A stretch of 29,768 nucleotides of DNA from UBA7328 sp036479115 (lineage in GTDB: Bacteria > Bacteroidota > Bacteroidia > Chitinophagales > Saprospiraceae). Of this stretch, positions 16,401 to 25,842 are shown piece after piece; the first letter of the stretch is position 1; every line of letters begins with the position of its first letter. Location: assembly GCA_036479115.1 (NCBI GenBank), contig JAZGFD010000104.1, positions 1 to 29,768 of the forward strand, read 5' to 3'. The notes beneath the pieces were generated by a model. It was not told the origin of the DNA and made no database searches. It worked only from the letters and a program-made list of their open reading frames with translations. The position numbers and the translations under genes are program-made.

Positions 16401-17822
16401 TTGAGCATTAATAAAAGCGGATCGTCGTATATCTCAAAGTGGCAAGCAGGCTATGTTATTGTTGATGGCATAAGTGCCATTTTATCTTGGTTGTTATTTT
16501 TTATTTATAGAAAAATTAATGAAGTACCAGATGACTATTTTGAATGGGCTAAAGTATGGGAGGATTCTATTCTATATTTAGGTTTGTCTATTATTCCTTG
16601 CTTATGGATACTTTTATATTATGGTGCCGATCAGTATAATAAAATTTTCAGGCAATCTAGGATAACCATACTCTTTCGTACTTTAATACAATCACTGATT
16701 GGTTCTTTTGTGCTGTTACTTACCGTTTTAGTGGATGATGATCTTTTGAAATACGAGTCTTATCTCACGGCATTCTTAGTATTGTTGATTGTCCATTTTT
16801 GCATCACATTTTTATTGAGATTGGCATTGTTGTCTTTTTTAAAAAGGAAGATGAAAAATGGTGATGTGGCCTTTAATACTGTTATTGTAGGCACAGGAAA
16901 GACTGCTCAAAGCCTTGCCAAAGAATTAGAGCGATTCCCATCATGGGGTTATCACCTTTTGGGCTTTGTGACAAATAAAAAAACTGATCTAAAAAAAACT
17001 CTTGGAAACTTACAATCACTTTCTCAAGTTGTGTTTGATAATGATGTTAGAGAAGTCATTTTTTGTTTGGAAAAAAGAAACTCAGAGGCGATGCAACTTT
17101 TTTTAAATCAAATATATCCCTTTCATAATAGGGTACAGATCAATATAACCACACACCACAAAGAAACCTTAGGTAAGATTCATATGAGGCCGATTAGAGG
17201 AGCAGAAATGATTGCCATAGATATTCCTAAGTTGCCCAATTGGGAAATGATGATTAAGCGGATTTTGGATGTAATTGTGAGCGCGGTATTGTTGATAATT
17301 CTATTGCCAGTAGTAATTTGGTTGGCTATAAAGATAAAATATTCTTCTGCTGGGCCATTGTTTTATTTTCAAGATAGGATAGGTTATAAAGGTGCGAAAT
17401 TTAGAATAGTAAAATTTAGGACGATGTATAAGGACGCTGAAATCAATGGCCCGCAGTTGTCTTTTGATGGTGATGACCGTTGTACTCCCTTTGGAGCTTT
17501 TATTCGCAAATGGAGGTTAGATGAAATACCTCAATTTTGGAATGTAATAAAAGGTGACATGTCTTTGGTAGGCCCTAGACCAGAACGAGAATATTTCATT
17601 GATCAACTGAAGGTGTCTGTACCTCGCTATAATTACTTATTATCGGTGCGGCCTGGCATTACATCTCTGGGCCAAGTGAAGTATGGGTATGCTTCTGATC
17701 TGGAACAAATGTTAAAAAGGTTGAAATTTGATTTGTTATATTTAGACAATCGTTCGTTAGGACTGGATATTAAAATACTATTTTATACTATTCTTGTATT
17801 ATTAGAAGGCAAAGGTAAATAA
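16401..17822 (+). CDS. Polyprenyl-phosphate sugar phosphotransferase (WcaJ/WbaP-like)
   Basis: The 473-residue protein has four or five N-terminal membrane helices (about 12-145), a central Rossmann-like domain (FNTVIVGTGKTAQSLAKELE near 160) and a C-terminal bacterial sugar transferase domain from about residue 285. The latter carries KRILDVIVSAVLL, KFRTMYKDAE, RKWRLDEIPQFWNVIKGDMS and LVGPRPER, all hallmarks of phosphoglycosyl transferases. Such enzymes load the first sugar phosphate onto undecaprenyl phosphate for exopolysaccharide or O-antigen assembly. The start appears to be TTG, one base after the upstream stop. No glycosyltransferase cluster adjoins it, so the product polymer is unknown. 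Confidence 0.9.
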   Translation: MSINKSGSSYISKWQAGYVIVDGISAILSWLLFFIYRKINEVPDDYFEWAKVWEDSILYLGLSIIPCLWILLYYGADQYNKIFRQSRITILFRTLIQSLIGSFVLLLTVLVDDDLLKYESYLTAFLVLLIVHFCITFLLRLALLSFLKRKMKNGDVAFNTVIVGTGKTAQSLAKELERFPSWGYHLLGFVTNKKTDLKKTLGNLQSLSQVVFDNDVREVIFCLEKRNSEAMQLFLNQIYPFHNRVQINITTHHKETLGKIHMRPIRGAEMIAIDIPKLPNWEMMIKRILDVIVSAVLLIILLPVVIWLAIKIKYSSAGPLFYFQDRIGYKGAKFRIVKFRTMYKDAEINGPQLSFDGDDRCTPFGAFIRKWRLDEIPQFWNVIKGDMSLVGPRPEREYFIDQLKVSVPRYNYLLSVRPGITSLGQVKYGYASDLEQMLKRLKFDLLYLDNRSLGLDIKILFYTILVLLEGKGK

Positions 17823-17825
17823 CAC

Positions 17826-18551
17826 ATGAGGACATTTGGATTGATCGGATATCCGCTTACACATTCATTTTCACCAAGATATTTTAAGGATAAGTTTAAG
17901 AAGGAAGGTGTTCTTAATTCCGAATATAAGACATTTGAATTGAATAGTATAAATGATTTTGAGAACTTATTAATCAAAACCAACCCAGTAGGACTCAATG
18001 TAACTATTCCTTATAAAAAGGATATCATCGCCTTATTGGATCACCTCAGTCCAGAAGCGAAGAGGATAGGGGCGGTGAATACCATAAAAATTGAAAATGA
18101 CATTCGCACAGGTTACAATACAGATATTTATGGGTTTCAACACTCTTTGCTCAACTTAGTGGGAAATAATATCCCCAAAAACGCTCTTATTTTGGGCACA
18201 GGTGGCGCAGCTCAGGCTATACAATACGTGTTGGAAGAATTAGACATTTGTTATCACAATGTGAGTCGAAAATTGGGATTTTTAAAATATTCTGACCTTG
18301 ATGAGGCCATTATCAAATCTCATGCACTTATCATAAATACTACACCCTTAGGGACTTATCCCAAGTCTAAAACATATCCAAAAATCCCCTATGACTTTAT
18401 TACCAAAGACCATGTTTTACATGATCTGGTCTATAATCCACCAGTAACTGAATTTATGAAAAGAGGAAAAAAGGCAGGAGCTAAAGTGAAAAATGGCCTC
18501 GAAATGTTGCATTTGCAAGCAGAAAAGGCATGGGAGATTTGGAATAGTTGA
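17826..18551 (+). CDS. aroE: Shikimate dehydrogenase
   Basis: The 241-residue enzyme reduces 3-dehydroshikimate to shikimate with NADPH in aromatic amino-acid synthesis. The N-terminal FGLIGYPLTHSFSP binds substrate, NVTIPYKKDI carries the catalytic lysine, and GAVNTI and GYNTDIYGF complete the substrate site. The nucleotide-binding loop is LILGTGGAAQAI. It is slightly short for the family but shows no deletion of key motifs. It begins three bases after the sugar transferase stop, so it appears to be the third gene of that operon, an unusual combination that probably reflects shared transcription rather than shared function. Confidence 0.93.
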   Translation: MRTFGLIGYPLTHSFSPRYFKDKFKKEGVLNSEYKTFELNSINDFENLLIKTNPVGLNVTIPYKKDIIALLDHLSPEAKRIGAVNTIKIENDIRTGYNTDIYGFQHSLLNLVGNNIPKNALILGTGGAAQAIQYVLEELDICYHNVSRKLGFLKYSDLDEAIIKSHALIINTTPLGTYPKSKTYPKIPYDFITKDHVLHDLVYNPPVTEFMKRGKKAGAKVKNGLEMLHLQAEKAWEIWNS

Positions 18552-18634
18552 GCTGCAAATTTCTATGAAAATTGTAATTCTCAATACGATTAATTCCTTC
18601 TGTTATTAGTTTCGATAAACTTTATTTGCCATTC

Positions 18635-19003
18635 TCAATATACCCCAGTTCTAATCATCACTAAGGTACATGCCTCAATAGCTTCAATCCCCATGTCAGT
18701 TGCTCTTTTATAAAAATCTTCATTTTCAGTACCAGGATTAAAGATGATCCTTTGAGGGCGGATTTCATCTAATATATAATTAATGTATTCATCCTGATAT
18801 TTATGTGAAACATATAATGTAACTGTATCAATATCATCAAGTTCTGGGCGGCCTTTTATAATTTTACTATCATGGGCTTCTCCTTCTTTTCTACCTATTC
18901 CTACGGTAGGTTTATCTATTTCCTTGAGCATCCTCATAGCGATATTGCTATACCGTTGAGGGTTTTCTGAAGCGCCTATTACTAGAGTTTTATTTTTATG
19001 CAT
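18635..19003 (-). CDS. CoA-binding (YccU-like) domain protein
   Basis: The 122-residue protein is a single CoA_binding_2 Rossmann domain: KTLVIGASENPQRYSNIAMR at the N terminus carries the nucleotide-binding loop, with DTVTLYVSHK in the middle and RIIFNPGTENEDFYKRATD and IEACTLVMIRTG near the end. Small proteins of this family bind CoA or related nucleotides, but their physiological role is unsettled. It is convergent with aroE and follows the coiled-coil gene on the same strand, separated from it by a terminator. Confidence 0.85.
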   Translation of the reverse strand: MHKNKTLVIGASENPQRYSNIAMRMLKEIDKPTVGIGRKEGEAHDSKIIKGRPELDDIDTVTLYVSHKYQDEYINYILDEIRPQRIIFNPGTENEDFYKRATDMGIEAIEACTLVMIRTGVY

Positions 19004-19033
19004 TTTTATACATTAATATGAATATAAGATAAA

Positions 19034-19064
19034 TAAAAAAGTCCCGATAAGTGTTCATCGAGAC
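19034..19064 (-). terminator. Rho-independent terminator after the coiled-coil gene
   Basis: On the minus strand GTCTCGAT-GAACACTT-ATCGGGAC forms an 8-bp stem with one G-T wobble, followed by a run of T. It lies about 70 bp after the stop at 19132 and just before the start of the CoA-binding gene, so the two genes probably form separate units. Confidence 0.75.
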
Positions 19065-19131
19065 AATTTTATAATGGTGTCTTTTCAAATATCTTATTTA
19101 GGCTTTACTCTCACAAAGTCCTTTGAAAAGT

Positions 19132-20094
19132 TTATATTTTGAATAAATTTGTTCCTACTTTATACCCCTTATTATACACCTCTACAGTGTACTTTCCTTT
19201 TTGTATTGGAAATGATGGAGTCCAATTAATGCATGCTCTTGTTTGTTCGTTATTATAGTTCATTTTGCCAGAAGTGCTGTACCTGTTTTCTTCACCATTG
19301 AGTTTGTTGATAAACACTTTCTTGTCATCAGAATTCAGGGTCTGTCCATTCTCATCAATAATTTTTACCATAAAAATTTCTTCTCCTGCTTCTGTCACAA
19401 GGTTTGCTCTTGTTATAAAGCAAGTCTGAAATAAATCCATCTTTTTCTTTCTGATTCTTTTTTTAAATGAACCGTCATCATTGATAGAACCTGCTTGAAA
19501 TGTGATGTCATCCATTTTAATAGCTGAACCGATGTCTACTTTTTCTGATAGCATGGTCATGTTAGAATTAAGTGAATGATTTTCACTCATGAGACGAGTT
19601 CTAGTCTGTTCTAATTGTGCCGATACTTCTTTTTCATTTTGAAGTGAAGTAATCAGTACAGTATTTGCTTCATTCAATTCATCATTTTGACTTGCTAACA
19701 ATTGATTCTCACGTTTCATCGTATTTATTTGGCCCAAATACTGAGTTGTTAGTTTATTCAGATTGACCATTTCGGCTTTAGCTTTGCCCAATTCTCTTTT
19801 GGTCCAGATAAGGTCGTTGATTTTACTCTTTTGCCCTTTGAGTTCTTGCTTCTGACTTTCAATTAAGTTGTTGAGTTCTTGATTATTACTTTTAAGATTT
19901 TCTAAGCTACTAAGTGCCACTTGGTATTCGCCATCGAGTTCAGACTGAAATTTTTGTAATTCTGCAATTTCTTCAAATTTTACATTGTTTGACGCCGTGA
20001 GTTGTGAGTATTTATATCCTAAGAATGCACATATACCTAAAAGAGCTATGATTATTCCTGTAAGAAGACTAGAATTTGATTTTGATGATGTCAT
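19132..20094 (-). CDS. Membrane-anchored coiled-coil protein with C-terminal beta domain
   Basis: The 320-residue protein has one N-terminal membrane helix (LLTGIIIALLGICAFLGY, about residues 9-27) and a long coiled coil (about 38-180) rich in leucine, glutamine, asparagine and glutamate. Its C-terminal domain of about 130 residues has alternating hydrophobic positions (ITRANLVTEAGEEIFMVKII, GKYTVEVYNKGYKVG). This domain looks extracytoplasmic and beta-rich. I recall proteins of similar layout in Bacteroidota but no assigned function. The divergent region to the exonuclease gene holds an IS66-derived MITE 50 bp upstream of its ATG. Confidence 0.75.
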   Translation of the reverse strand: MTSSKSNSSLLTGIIIALLGICAFLGYKYSQLTASNNVKFEEIAELQKFQSELDGEYQVALSSLENLKSNNQELNNLIESQKQELKGQKSKINDLIWTKRELGKAKAEMVNLNKLTTQYLGQINTMKRENQLLASQNDELNEANTVLITSLQNEKEVSAQLEQTRTRLMSENHSLNSNMTMLSEKVDIGSAIKMDDITFQAGSINDDGSFKKRIRKKKMDLFQTCFITRANLVTEAGEEIFMVKIIDENGQTLNSDDKKVFINKLNGEENRYSTSGKMNYNNEQTRACINWTPSFPIQKGKYTVEVYNKGYKVGTNLFKI

Positions 20095-20137
20095 GTTGTT
20101 GATTTAAATTTTTTTTATTCCTAAATTATAAGTTAAT

Positions 20138-20211
20138 TCATTTTGGTAACAACTCAGGAGGTGTGTTATTTTTAGCTAAAATTGATATCACCTGAGTAGT
20201 TATTCATTTTG
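20138..20211. mobile_element. IS66-derived 58-bp MITE with perfect 8-bp duplication
   Basis: The element is 20146-20203, from GTAACAACTCAGGAGG to CACCTGAGTAGTTAT. It is flanked on both sides by TCATTTTG (20138-20145, 20204-20211). It lies in the 178-bp divergent region between the coiled-coil gene and the exonuclease gene, so it may affect either promoter. Confidence 0.85.
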
Positions 20212-20272
20212 CAAGGTGCATACTAATAGAGTAAAAAATCCCTAGGGTATACACTAATAAAACTAATAAAAG

Positions 20273-21046
20273 ATGAACCTAAATCAAATTAAACGAACAC
20301 TGGTTCTTGATATTGAGACTGCAAGTATGGTGGTTTCTTATGACTTATTAGACTCTAAAAGCCAATCTTTTTGGGCAAAAAAGTCGAATCGACTACATAA
20401 TGGCAGCGGCTTAGCAAGGGATGATGCTTTTTTAGCTAATATTTTTGACAAAAAAGCTGCAATTTTTGCTGAATTTGCTAGAGTAATTTGCATTTCTGTA
20501 GGAATATTTGAAGTAGGAAAAGAAGTCGAATCATTTAGAATTAAGTCGTTTTATGGCAACAATGAGAATGAAATATTAATGGCTTTTGCCAAATTATTGG
20601 AGCGTCATTTTTATGACAAATATCACCATACTTTAGCTGGCCACAATCTTAAGGAATTTGATATCCCTTTCTTATGCAGAAGAATGATAATAAATAAAAT
20701 AAAACTACCTAATTTACTCAAAATACATGGAGCGAGACCTTGGCAAGTCCCTCATTTGCTTGATACCTTAGAGCTCTGGAAATTCGGAGATTATAAGAAC
20801 TATTCATCGCTTGACTTATTATGTTCTGTTTTGGGCATAGAATCTCCTAAAGATAAAATGGATGGAAGTGAAGTAAGTAATGCTTTTTGGAATGGAAGAA
20901 TAGAGGAAATAAAGACATATTGTGAAAAGGATATAGTAGCCACAGCAAGAGTGATGTTAAGGCTACTGGGCAGTGTAGAATTAGAGGATGAAAAAATAGT
21001 TTTTGTGGATGAAAAAATGTTGAAAAAAAATGATGAGGGGGAATAA
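20273..21046 (+). CDS. DEDD 3'-5' exonuclease, PolB-like
   Basis: The 257-residue protein resembles the predicted 3'-5' exonuclease related to the PolB proofreading domain. The metal-binding acidic residues are in LVLDIETAS (Exo I, about residue 13), AGHNLKEFDIPFL (Exo II, about 127) and YCEKDIVATARVML (Exo III, about 225), with FARVICISVG in between. It is a stand-alone nuclease with no polymerase domain. Its role is probably DNA or RNA processing or repair; no partner gene is adjacent, since the downstream rpe is 317 bp away and has its own possible promoter. Confidence 0.85.
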   Translation: MNLNQIKRTLVLDIETASMVVSYDLLDSKSQSFWAKKSNRLHNGSGLARDDAFLANIFDKKAAIFAEFARVICISVGIFEVGKEVESFRIKSFYGNNENEILMAFAKLLERHFYDKYHHTLAGHNLKEFDIPFLCRRMIINKIKLPNLLKIHGARPWQVPHLLDTLELWKFGDYKNYSSLDLLCSVLGIESPKDKMDGSEVSNAFWNGRIEEIKTYCEKDIVATARVMLRLLGSVELEDEKIVFVDEKMLKKNDEGE

Positions 21047-21138
21047 TATCAATTGACTTACAATTTGAATATGTCGATTACGAGAATATTACTCCTGTAG
21101 GTGTAAGGTTAAATATCCGAATGTCGCTCACCTAATCA

Positions 21139-21308
21139 ATTTTGAGCCCACTCCGAAAACATAAAAAGTCTAAAATGTTTCTTTTAGTGATATTATTCTC
21201 CTATTTAACCTATTGATAATCAGGCATCAACAAATACCATAAAATGATAATATCATCTAAAATAATTCATTTTGTGAAAATTAGCTGTTTTCAGAGTGGG
21301 TTCAATTT
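21139..21308 (-). mobile_element. TGAGCC-family MITE, diverged subfamily, with 4-bp duplication
   Basis: The element is 21143-21304, from TGAGCCCACTCCGAAAAC to TTTTCAGAGTGGGTTCA, flanked by ATTT on both sides. The interior differs from the other copies except near GATAATCAGGCATCA, and its right end matches the fragment at 4424-4472. It lies between the exonuclease gene and rpe. Confidence 0.82.
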
Positions 21309-21337
21309 TTTTATACAAAGTATTTGCGCAACTTCTT

Positions 21338-21345
21338 TAACTTTG
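21338..21345 (+). promoter_or_regulatory. Candidate Bacteroidota -7 box (TAACTTTG) for rpe
   Basis: TAACTTTG fits the Bacteroidota TAnnTTTG consensus and lies 18 bp before the rpe ATG, so any leader would be very short. No good TTTG -33 element is found at the usual spacing. Confidence 0.35.
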
Positions 21346-21363
21346 CCACACTAATAGTAAATT

Positions 21364-22023
21364 ATGACACATCTCATAGCTCCTTCCATCTTAGCGGCAG
21401 ATTTTTTATACCTCAAAGAGGGCATTGATATAGTGAATAACAGTCAGGCTGATTGGCTCCACATTGATGTGATGGATGGTCATTTTGTTCCCAACATCAG
21501 TTTCGGATTATCTCTCATGCCAGCTTTTAAAACGGCTTGCAATAAAATTTTGGATGTCCATCTTATGATATCTAATCCTGATCAATATCTTGAGGGATTT
21601 GTTAAAGGAGGAGCGGATATTCTTACAGTCCATTATGAGGCATGCAATAATCTGCATATGACGATTCAAAAAATAAAAGGCCTGGGAATAAAAGCAGGAG
21701 TAGCCATTAATCCTCATACTTCGGTAGATTTATTAGATGATATTGCTGAAGACGTTGATTTGATATGTGTCATGAGCGTAAATCCGGGTTTTGGAGGGCA
21801 GAAATTTATTTATCAAACCTTACCTAAAGTGAGAAAATTACGCGCCAAATTAGATGAAAGAAACCTTAAAGCGATGATAGAAATAGACGGAGGGGTGGGC
21901 TTACAAAATGCAGAATCACTGCTTCAGGCAGGGGCTGATGTGCTCGTAGCTGGTAGCAGTGTATATAAGTCAAATGACCCAATTGCGACAATAGAAAAGC
22001 TCAAAAATATAGGGCAAATATGA
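21364..22023 (+). CDS. rpe: Ribulose-phosphate 3-epimerase
   Basis: The 219-residue TIM-barrel enzyme interconverts D-ribulose 5-phosphate and D-xylulose 5-phosphate in the pentose phosphate pathway. Signatures are IAPSILAADFL at the N terminus, WLHIDVMDGHFVPN with metal ligands, DVHLMI, MSVNPGFGGQKF and the C-terminal IDGGVG and ADVLVAGSSVY phosphate-binding segment. Length is typical. Its stop overlaps the start of the TonB-dependent receptor gene by four bases (ATGA), so the two are probably translationally coupled. Confidence 0.95.
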   Translation: MTHLIAPSILAADFLYLKEGIDIVNNSQADWLHIDVMDGHFVPNISFGLSLMPAFKTACNKILDVHLMISNPDQYLEGFVKGGADILTVHYEACNNLHMTIQKIKGLGIKAGVAINPHTSVDLLDDIAEDVDLICVMSVNPGFGGQKFIYQTLPKVRKLRAKLDERNLKAMIEIDGGVGLQNAESLLQAGADVLVAGSSVYKSNDPIATIEKLKNIGQI

Positions 22024-24548
22024 AAAGATTAAAAACGCTTCATATTCTTAAAACTTTGTCCATTTTCTTATGTATTCTTCTTGCAAATCAGTCATTTGCA
22101 CAAAAAATTACAGTACAAGGAAAAATTAAAAATGGCTTAGATAACCAGCCAGTAGAATTTGCAACTATCTTTTTTAAAAACACAATAATCAGTACTGATT
22201 CAGATGATAATGGATATTTTATTTTATCCACTGACTGGTCAGAAGGATTGACGATTTCTATCAGTAGATTGGGTTTTAAAGAATTTGAATCACCTATAAA
22301 AGAGCCCAAAAACATTTTTCTAGAAATCACCTTGGCACCTCAGGAATCAGAAGTAGAAGTTATCATCACGGAGAACCGACTAAAGGCTACTGAAATGATA
22401 AGAGAAAGAGCCGAAGAATTAAAGTTTTTGCCATCAGTATCAGGTAATTTTGAAAGCATATTACCTCATATTGCGTTGGGGACAAGAGGAGGTACAGGTG
22501 GGGAGTTAAGTTCGCAATATCAAGTAAGAGGCGGCAACTATGACGAGAACCTTGTCTATGTCAATGACTTCGAAATATTTAGGCCACAATTAATCAGTAA
22601 TAGTCAGCAAGAAGGACTCTCTTTTCCAAATGCTGATTTGATGCGTGATTTATCCTTTTCATCAGGTGGATATGAGGCAAAATATGGAGACAAAATGTCT
22701 TCCGTATTAGATATAAAATACAAAAGACCTCAAGATTTTCATGGCTCAATAAGTGCAAGTATTTTAGGAGGATCCACTCATTTTGAAGGGTCTACAAAGA
22801 TTGGTAAACACGATTTTAATCAATTGAGATACCTTTTTGGAGCCAGATATAAAACCACTCAATATCTTTTGTCAACGCTGGATACAGAAGGCCAATATAC
22901 CCCCAGACATTCTGATCTCCAAGGCTATCTTACCTATGATCTTACCAAAGATATACAACTGGGATTTATGGGCAATTACAATCAAAGCAGGTATGATTTT
23001 ATTCCTGTTAGTAGGGCAACGGCAATAGGTTTGATAGATTTTGCTCTGGAATTAAATACTGTATTTGAAGGTAGAGAGTCTGATGCATTTAAGACAGGTA
23101 TGGGCGGCATGTCTGTTACATACATTCCCGAAAAAGATCGAAACCCCATATTCTTAAAATTCTTAGCTTCTCGTTACCTCAGCAAAGAATTTGAAAATTT
23201 CAACATTACTGGATTTTATAGATTGAGTCAGATAGAAAGTAATCTCGGCGCTGAAAATGTGGGAGAAGAAGTAGCGGTATTAGGTGTAGGTTCTGAACAA
23301 GAATTTGGTAGAAATAGCCTCCAAAGCCAAGTCACAAATTTTGAACTAAGAGGTGGAGTAGAGTTACAACCAAAACAAGGCAATAAACCAGTCCATTTTT
23401 TACAATGGGGATTGAAATATCAACGAGAAATCATGGATGATAAGCTCAATGAATGGATCAGGATTGACTCTGCTGGATATTCAGTTCCTTCTAGTGATCA
23501 ACAAGTACTTATTTGGAATATATTAAAATCAGAAAACGAGTTAAAATCAAATAGAATATCAGGCTTTTTTCAAAATAGTATCGATTTCAAAAACAATGAT
23601 TCTGATATAAAAGTGAATGTTGGAGTTCGGTTTTCACATTGGTCACTTACCGATGAATTTATCATTAGCCCACGGGCACAGCTCCTTTTCAAACCGAAAG
23701 GAGGAGATACAAAAATATCGTATAAAATAGCTGGTGGAATCTATTATCAATCTCCTTTCTATCGAGAATTGAGGCGGCCAGATGGTACAATTAACAATAA
23801 CCTAAAATCTCAACAATCCATACATGCCTTAGGCGGACTTACTTATGATTTTTTCTGGAAGGACATCAGTACCAAGCCTTTTAAAATTATCACTGAGGTA
23901 TATTATAAAAAGTTTTCGAACCTCACTTCTTATGAAATTGATAATGTAAGATTGCGTTACAGCGGAGAAAATGACGCTACTGGCTATGCTGCGGGCATTG
24001 ATTTTAGGCTAAACGGGGCATTTGTGCCTGGTACTGAATCATGGCTAAATTTCTCATTACTCACAACGAGAGAGAATATAACAGATGTACAGCATTTTGA
24101 TGTAGAAATAGGCCAAGAACCCAGAAAAGTGGAAAATGTACCACGACCATCGGATCAATTTTTTAATATTTCAATTTTTTTTCAAGACTACCTTCCGGGA
24201 AACGAAAATTTTAAGGTCAATTTGAATATGATTTTTGGCTCTGGATTACCATTTGGCTTGAGAGATAATAATAAAAAATTTCGGAATGTATTTAGATATA
24301 AGGGTTATAAAAGAGTGGACATTGGGTTTGCTTTTCATATGTGGGACAAGTCAAGAAGATCCAAACACCCACAGAGTATTTTCAGAAGCCTAGATAATGC
24401 TTGGTTAACCTTAGAAGTGTTTAATCTTATGGGTATCGAAAATGTATCATCAAATACATGGGTGCGCACAATATTTAATCAGCAATTTGCCGTGCCAAAT
24501 AATCTCACTACCAGGAGGATAAATTTGAAATTTAAGATAGAGTTTTAG
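22020..24548 (+). CDS. TonB-dependent outer-membrane receptor
   Basis: The 842-residue protein has a signal peptide (about 28 residues, ending SFAQ), a carboxypeptidase-regulatory-like domain (about 30-110; VQGKIKNGLDNQPVEFATIF), a plug domain (about 140-250; SSQYQVRGGNYDENLVYVND and SFSSGGYEAKYGDKMSSVLD) and a C-terminal beta-barrel. It takes up an unknown ligand using TonB energy. No SusD-like lipoprotein gene follows, so it is not a classical glycan-uptake pair. Coupling to rpe through ATGA is notable, but the receptor motifs alone do not suggest a substrate. The downstream EamA gene converges on it with a 32-bp gap. Confidence 0.9.
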   Translation: MKRLKTLHILKTLSIFLCILLANQSFAQKITVQGKIKNGLDNQPVEFATIFFKNTIISTDSDDNGYFILSTDWSEGLTISISRLGFKEFESPIKEPKNIFLEITLAPQESEVEVIITENRLKATEMIRERAEELKFLPSVSGNFESILPHIALGTRGGTGGELSSQYQVRGGNYDENLVYVNDFEIFRPQLISNSQQEGLSFPNADLMRDLSFSSGGYEAKYGDKMSSVLDIKYKRPQDFHGSISASILGGSTHFEGSTKIGKHDFNQLRYLFGARYKTTQYLLSTLDTEGQYTPRHSDLQGYLTYDLTKDIQLGFMGNYNQSRYDFIPVSRATAIGLIDFALELNTVFEGRESDAFKTGMGGMSVTYIPEKDRNPIFLKFLASRYLSKEFENFNITGFYRLSQIESNLGAENVGEEVAVLGVGSEQEFGRNSLQSQVTNFELRGGVELQPKQGNKPVHFLQWGLKYQREIMDDKLNEWIRIDSAGYSVPSSDQQVLIWNILKSENELKSNRISGFFQNSIDFKNNDSDIKVNVGVRFSHWSLTDEFIISPRAQLLFKPKGGDTKISYKIAGGIYYQSPFYRELRRPDGTINNNLKSQQSIHALGGLTYDFFWKDISTKPFKIITEVYYKKFSNLTSYEIDNVRLRYSGENDATGYAAGIDFRLNGAFVPGTESWLNFSLLTTRENITDVQHFDVEIGQEPRKVENVPRPSDQFFNISIFFQDYLPGNENFKVNLNMIFGSGLPFGLRDNNKKFRNVFRYKGYKRVDIGFAFHMWDKSRRSKHPQSIFRSLDNAWLTLEVFNLMGIENVSSNTWVRTIFNQQFAVPNNLTTRRINLKFKIEF

Positions 24549-24580
24549 TGCAGCACATTTTTCAAAAAAAAGTGTACTAA

Positions 24581-25456
24581 CTATCCACTTATACCTATCA
24601 AAATAATTGCAATTAAAGAAAGAAATATTCCAATCGCTTTAAAAATATTCATCTTCTCTTTATATATCAGCCACCCTACTAAAGCAGTGAGAAAGAGTAT
24701 CCCTATATTATTTATGGGAAATAGAACAGTACCTTGCCATCCCTTTTCTAACAAGTAGAGTAAGAGGTAAATGGTAAGAAAGTTTGGGAGACCCAAAATA
24801 ATGCCAGCTATGATATCTTTTCTTGTAGGATAAATTTTTTGTGTAGCAGCCCTGTAGCAACTATATAGCATGCCGAAAAAACCTGCTAAACCAAAGGATG
24901 TAGCCACAAATGTCATAGCATTATTAGTAACATAAGACTCTACCTGAACATAATACAAAAGTATCTCAATAAACCCACTAAGCAACCACACTAAGAATGG
25001 TAAGAGTAAAATGAAACCCGTAAATTTCAGAGAACCTGACTCAGATTTGTCAGGTAGATTGACCAATACAATTGCAGCAACTGCCGCAAGAATACCTAGT
25101 ATTTTCAGCAAGGGCAATGACTCATTATAGAAAACCACAACAAAGACAACAGGAAGGATGAGACTCATTTTTGCCACAATGGCAGTAAGAGCCACTCCAG
25201 CTTTTTGATAGGAATAAGCCATAAGATTAAACCCTATAATAAAAAAAACAGCTAAAAGCAACGAAAAGGGAAACCATGATAGACTAAAAAGGTCACGAGG
25301 TATGACAAAATGACTAAGAGCCAATGAGGCAATAATGACACAAACAAAATAATTAATTACAATAGCATTCAGGTTGTCTATCTGATACTTGCTAAATGTT
25401 TTAAATATTATTGCCAAAAGAACATTACAGAGAATAAGTATGACCAGTAGTATCAT
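24581..25456 (-). CDS. EamA/DMT-superfamily transporter
   Basis: The 291-residue protein is almost entirely hydrophobic, with about 10 membrane helices arranged as two repeats, as in the drug/metabolite transporter superfamily. Features include GVALTAIVAKMSLILPVVF near residue 85, ILAAVAAIVLVNLP at the end of the first half, and IGILFLTALVGWLIYKEKMN with KAIGIFLSLIAIILIG at the C terminus. Members export amino acids, nucleosides or other metabolites; the substrate here is unknown. It is convergent with the TonB receptor gene and appears to be a single-gene unit. Confidence 0.85.
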   Translation of the reverse strand: MILLVILILCNVLLAIIFKTFSKYQIDNLNAIVINYFVCVIIASLALSHFVIPRDLFSLSWFPFSLLLAVFFIIGFNLMAYSYQKAGVALTAIVAKMSLILPVVFVVVFYNESLPLLKILGILAAVAAIVLVNLPDKSESGSLKFTGFILLLPFLVWLLSGFIEILLYYVQVESYVTNNAMTFVATSFGLAGFFGMLYSCYRAATQKIYPTRKDIIAGIILGLPNFLTIYLLLYLLEKGWQGTVLFPINNIGILFLTALVGWLIYKEKMNIFKAIGIFLSLIAIILIGISG

Positions 25457-25842
25457 TAATATATTTTAGAATGGTGAAGGTAATGATCTATGGTAAATGT
25501 TATACCCATCACATATGAATTTTCCGGTTTTATTGCCTGTTTCTCACCAAAGGCCGGAGGATTTTTTTTCTCTCATTTCTGCTCTAAAATTTTAATCCAG
25601 AGCTTTTGCATTGCTTGCTAACCTCACCTCATATTGATGTCGTGGCTCTCTCATAATACCGTTACATTTAATCACTTTGTTCTGCTTGAAGTATGAATGA
25701 ACGATCTTGCAGAGTGAAGATGAAATCTACAAGTGAAAGAACCAAGTCAATAGATGGGTGAGTAGTTTTCTTCTCTTGATTTGAGAAAATATAATCCAGT
25801 TAAAAATCCTGAAACCCCAAATACGACGAAGATATCAAACAA
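25457..25842. other. Intergenic region with no recognised gene
   Basis: I see no long reading frame, tRNA or repeat of known type. A CCGG/CCGG pair with a T-run follows near 25525-25570 but lacks a clean stem. GGTGAGTAGTTTTC near 25757 weakly resembles an IS66-type end. Confidence 0.4.

Noticed and set aside
22837..23028. Out-of-frame reading frames inside the receptor, rpe, decarboxylase and peptidase genes
   Set aside because: They are shadows of longer, well-supported genes.
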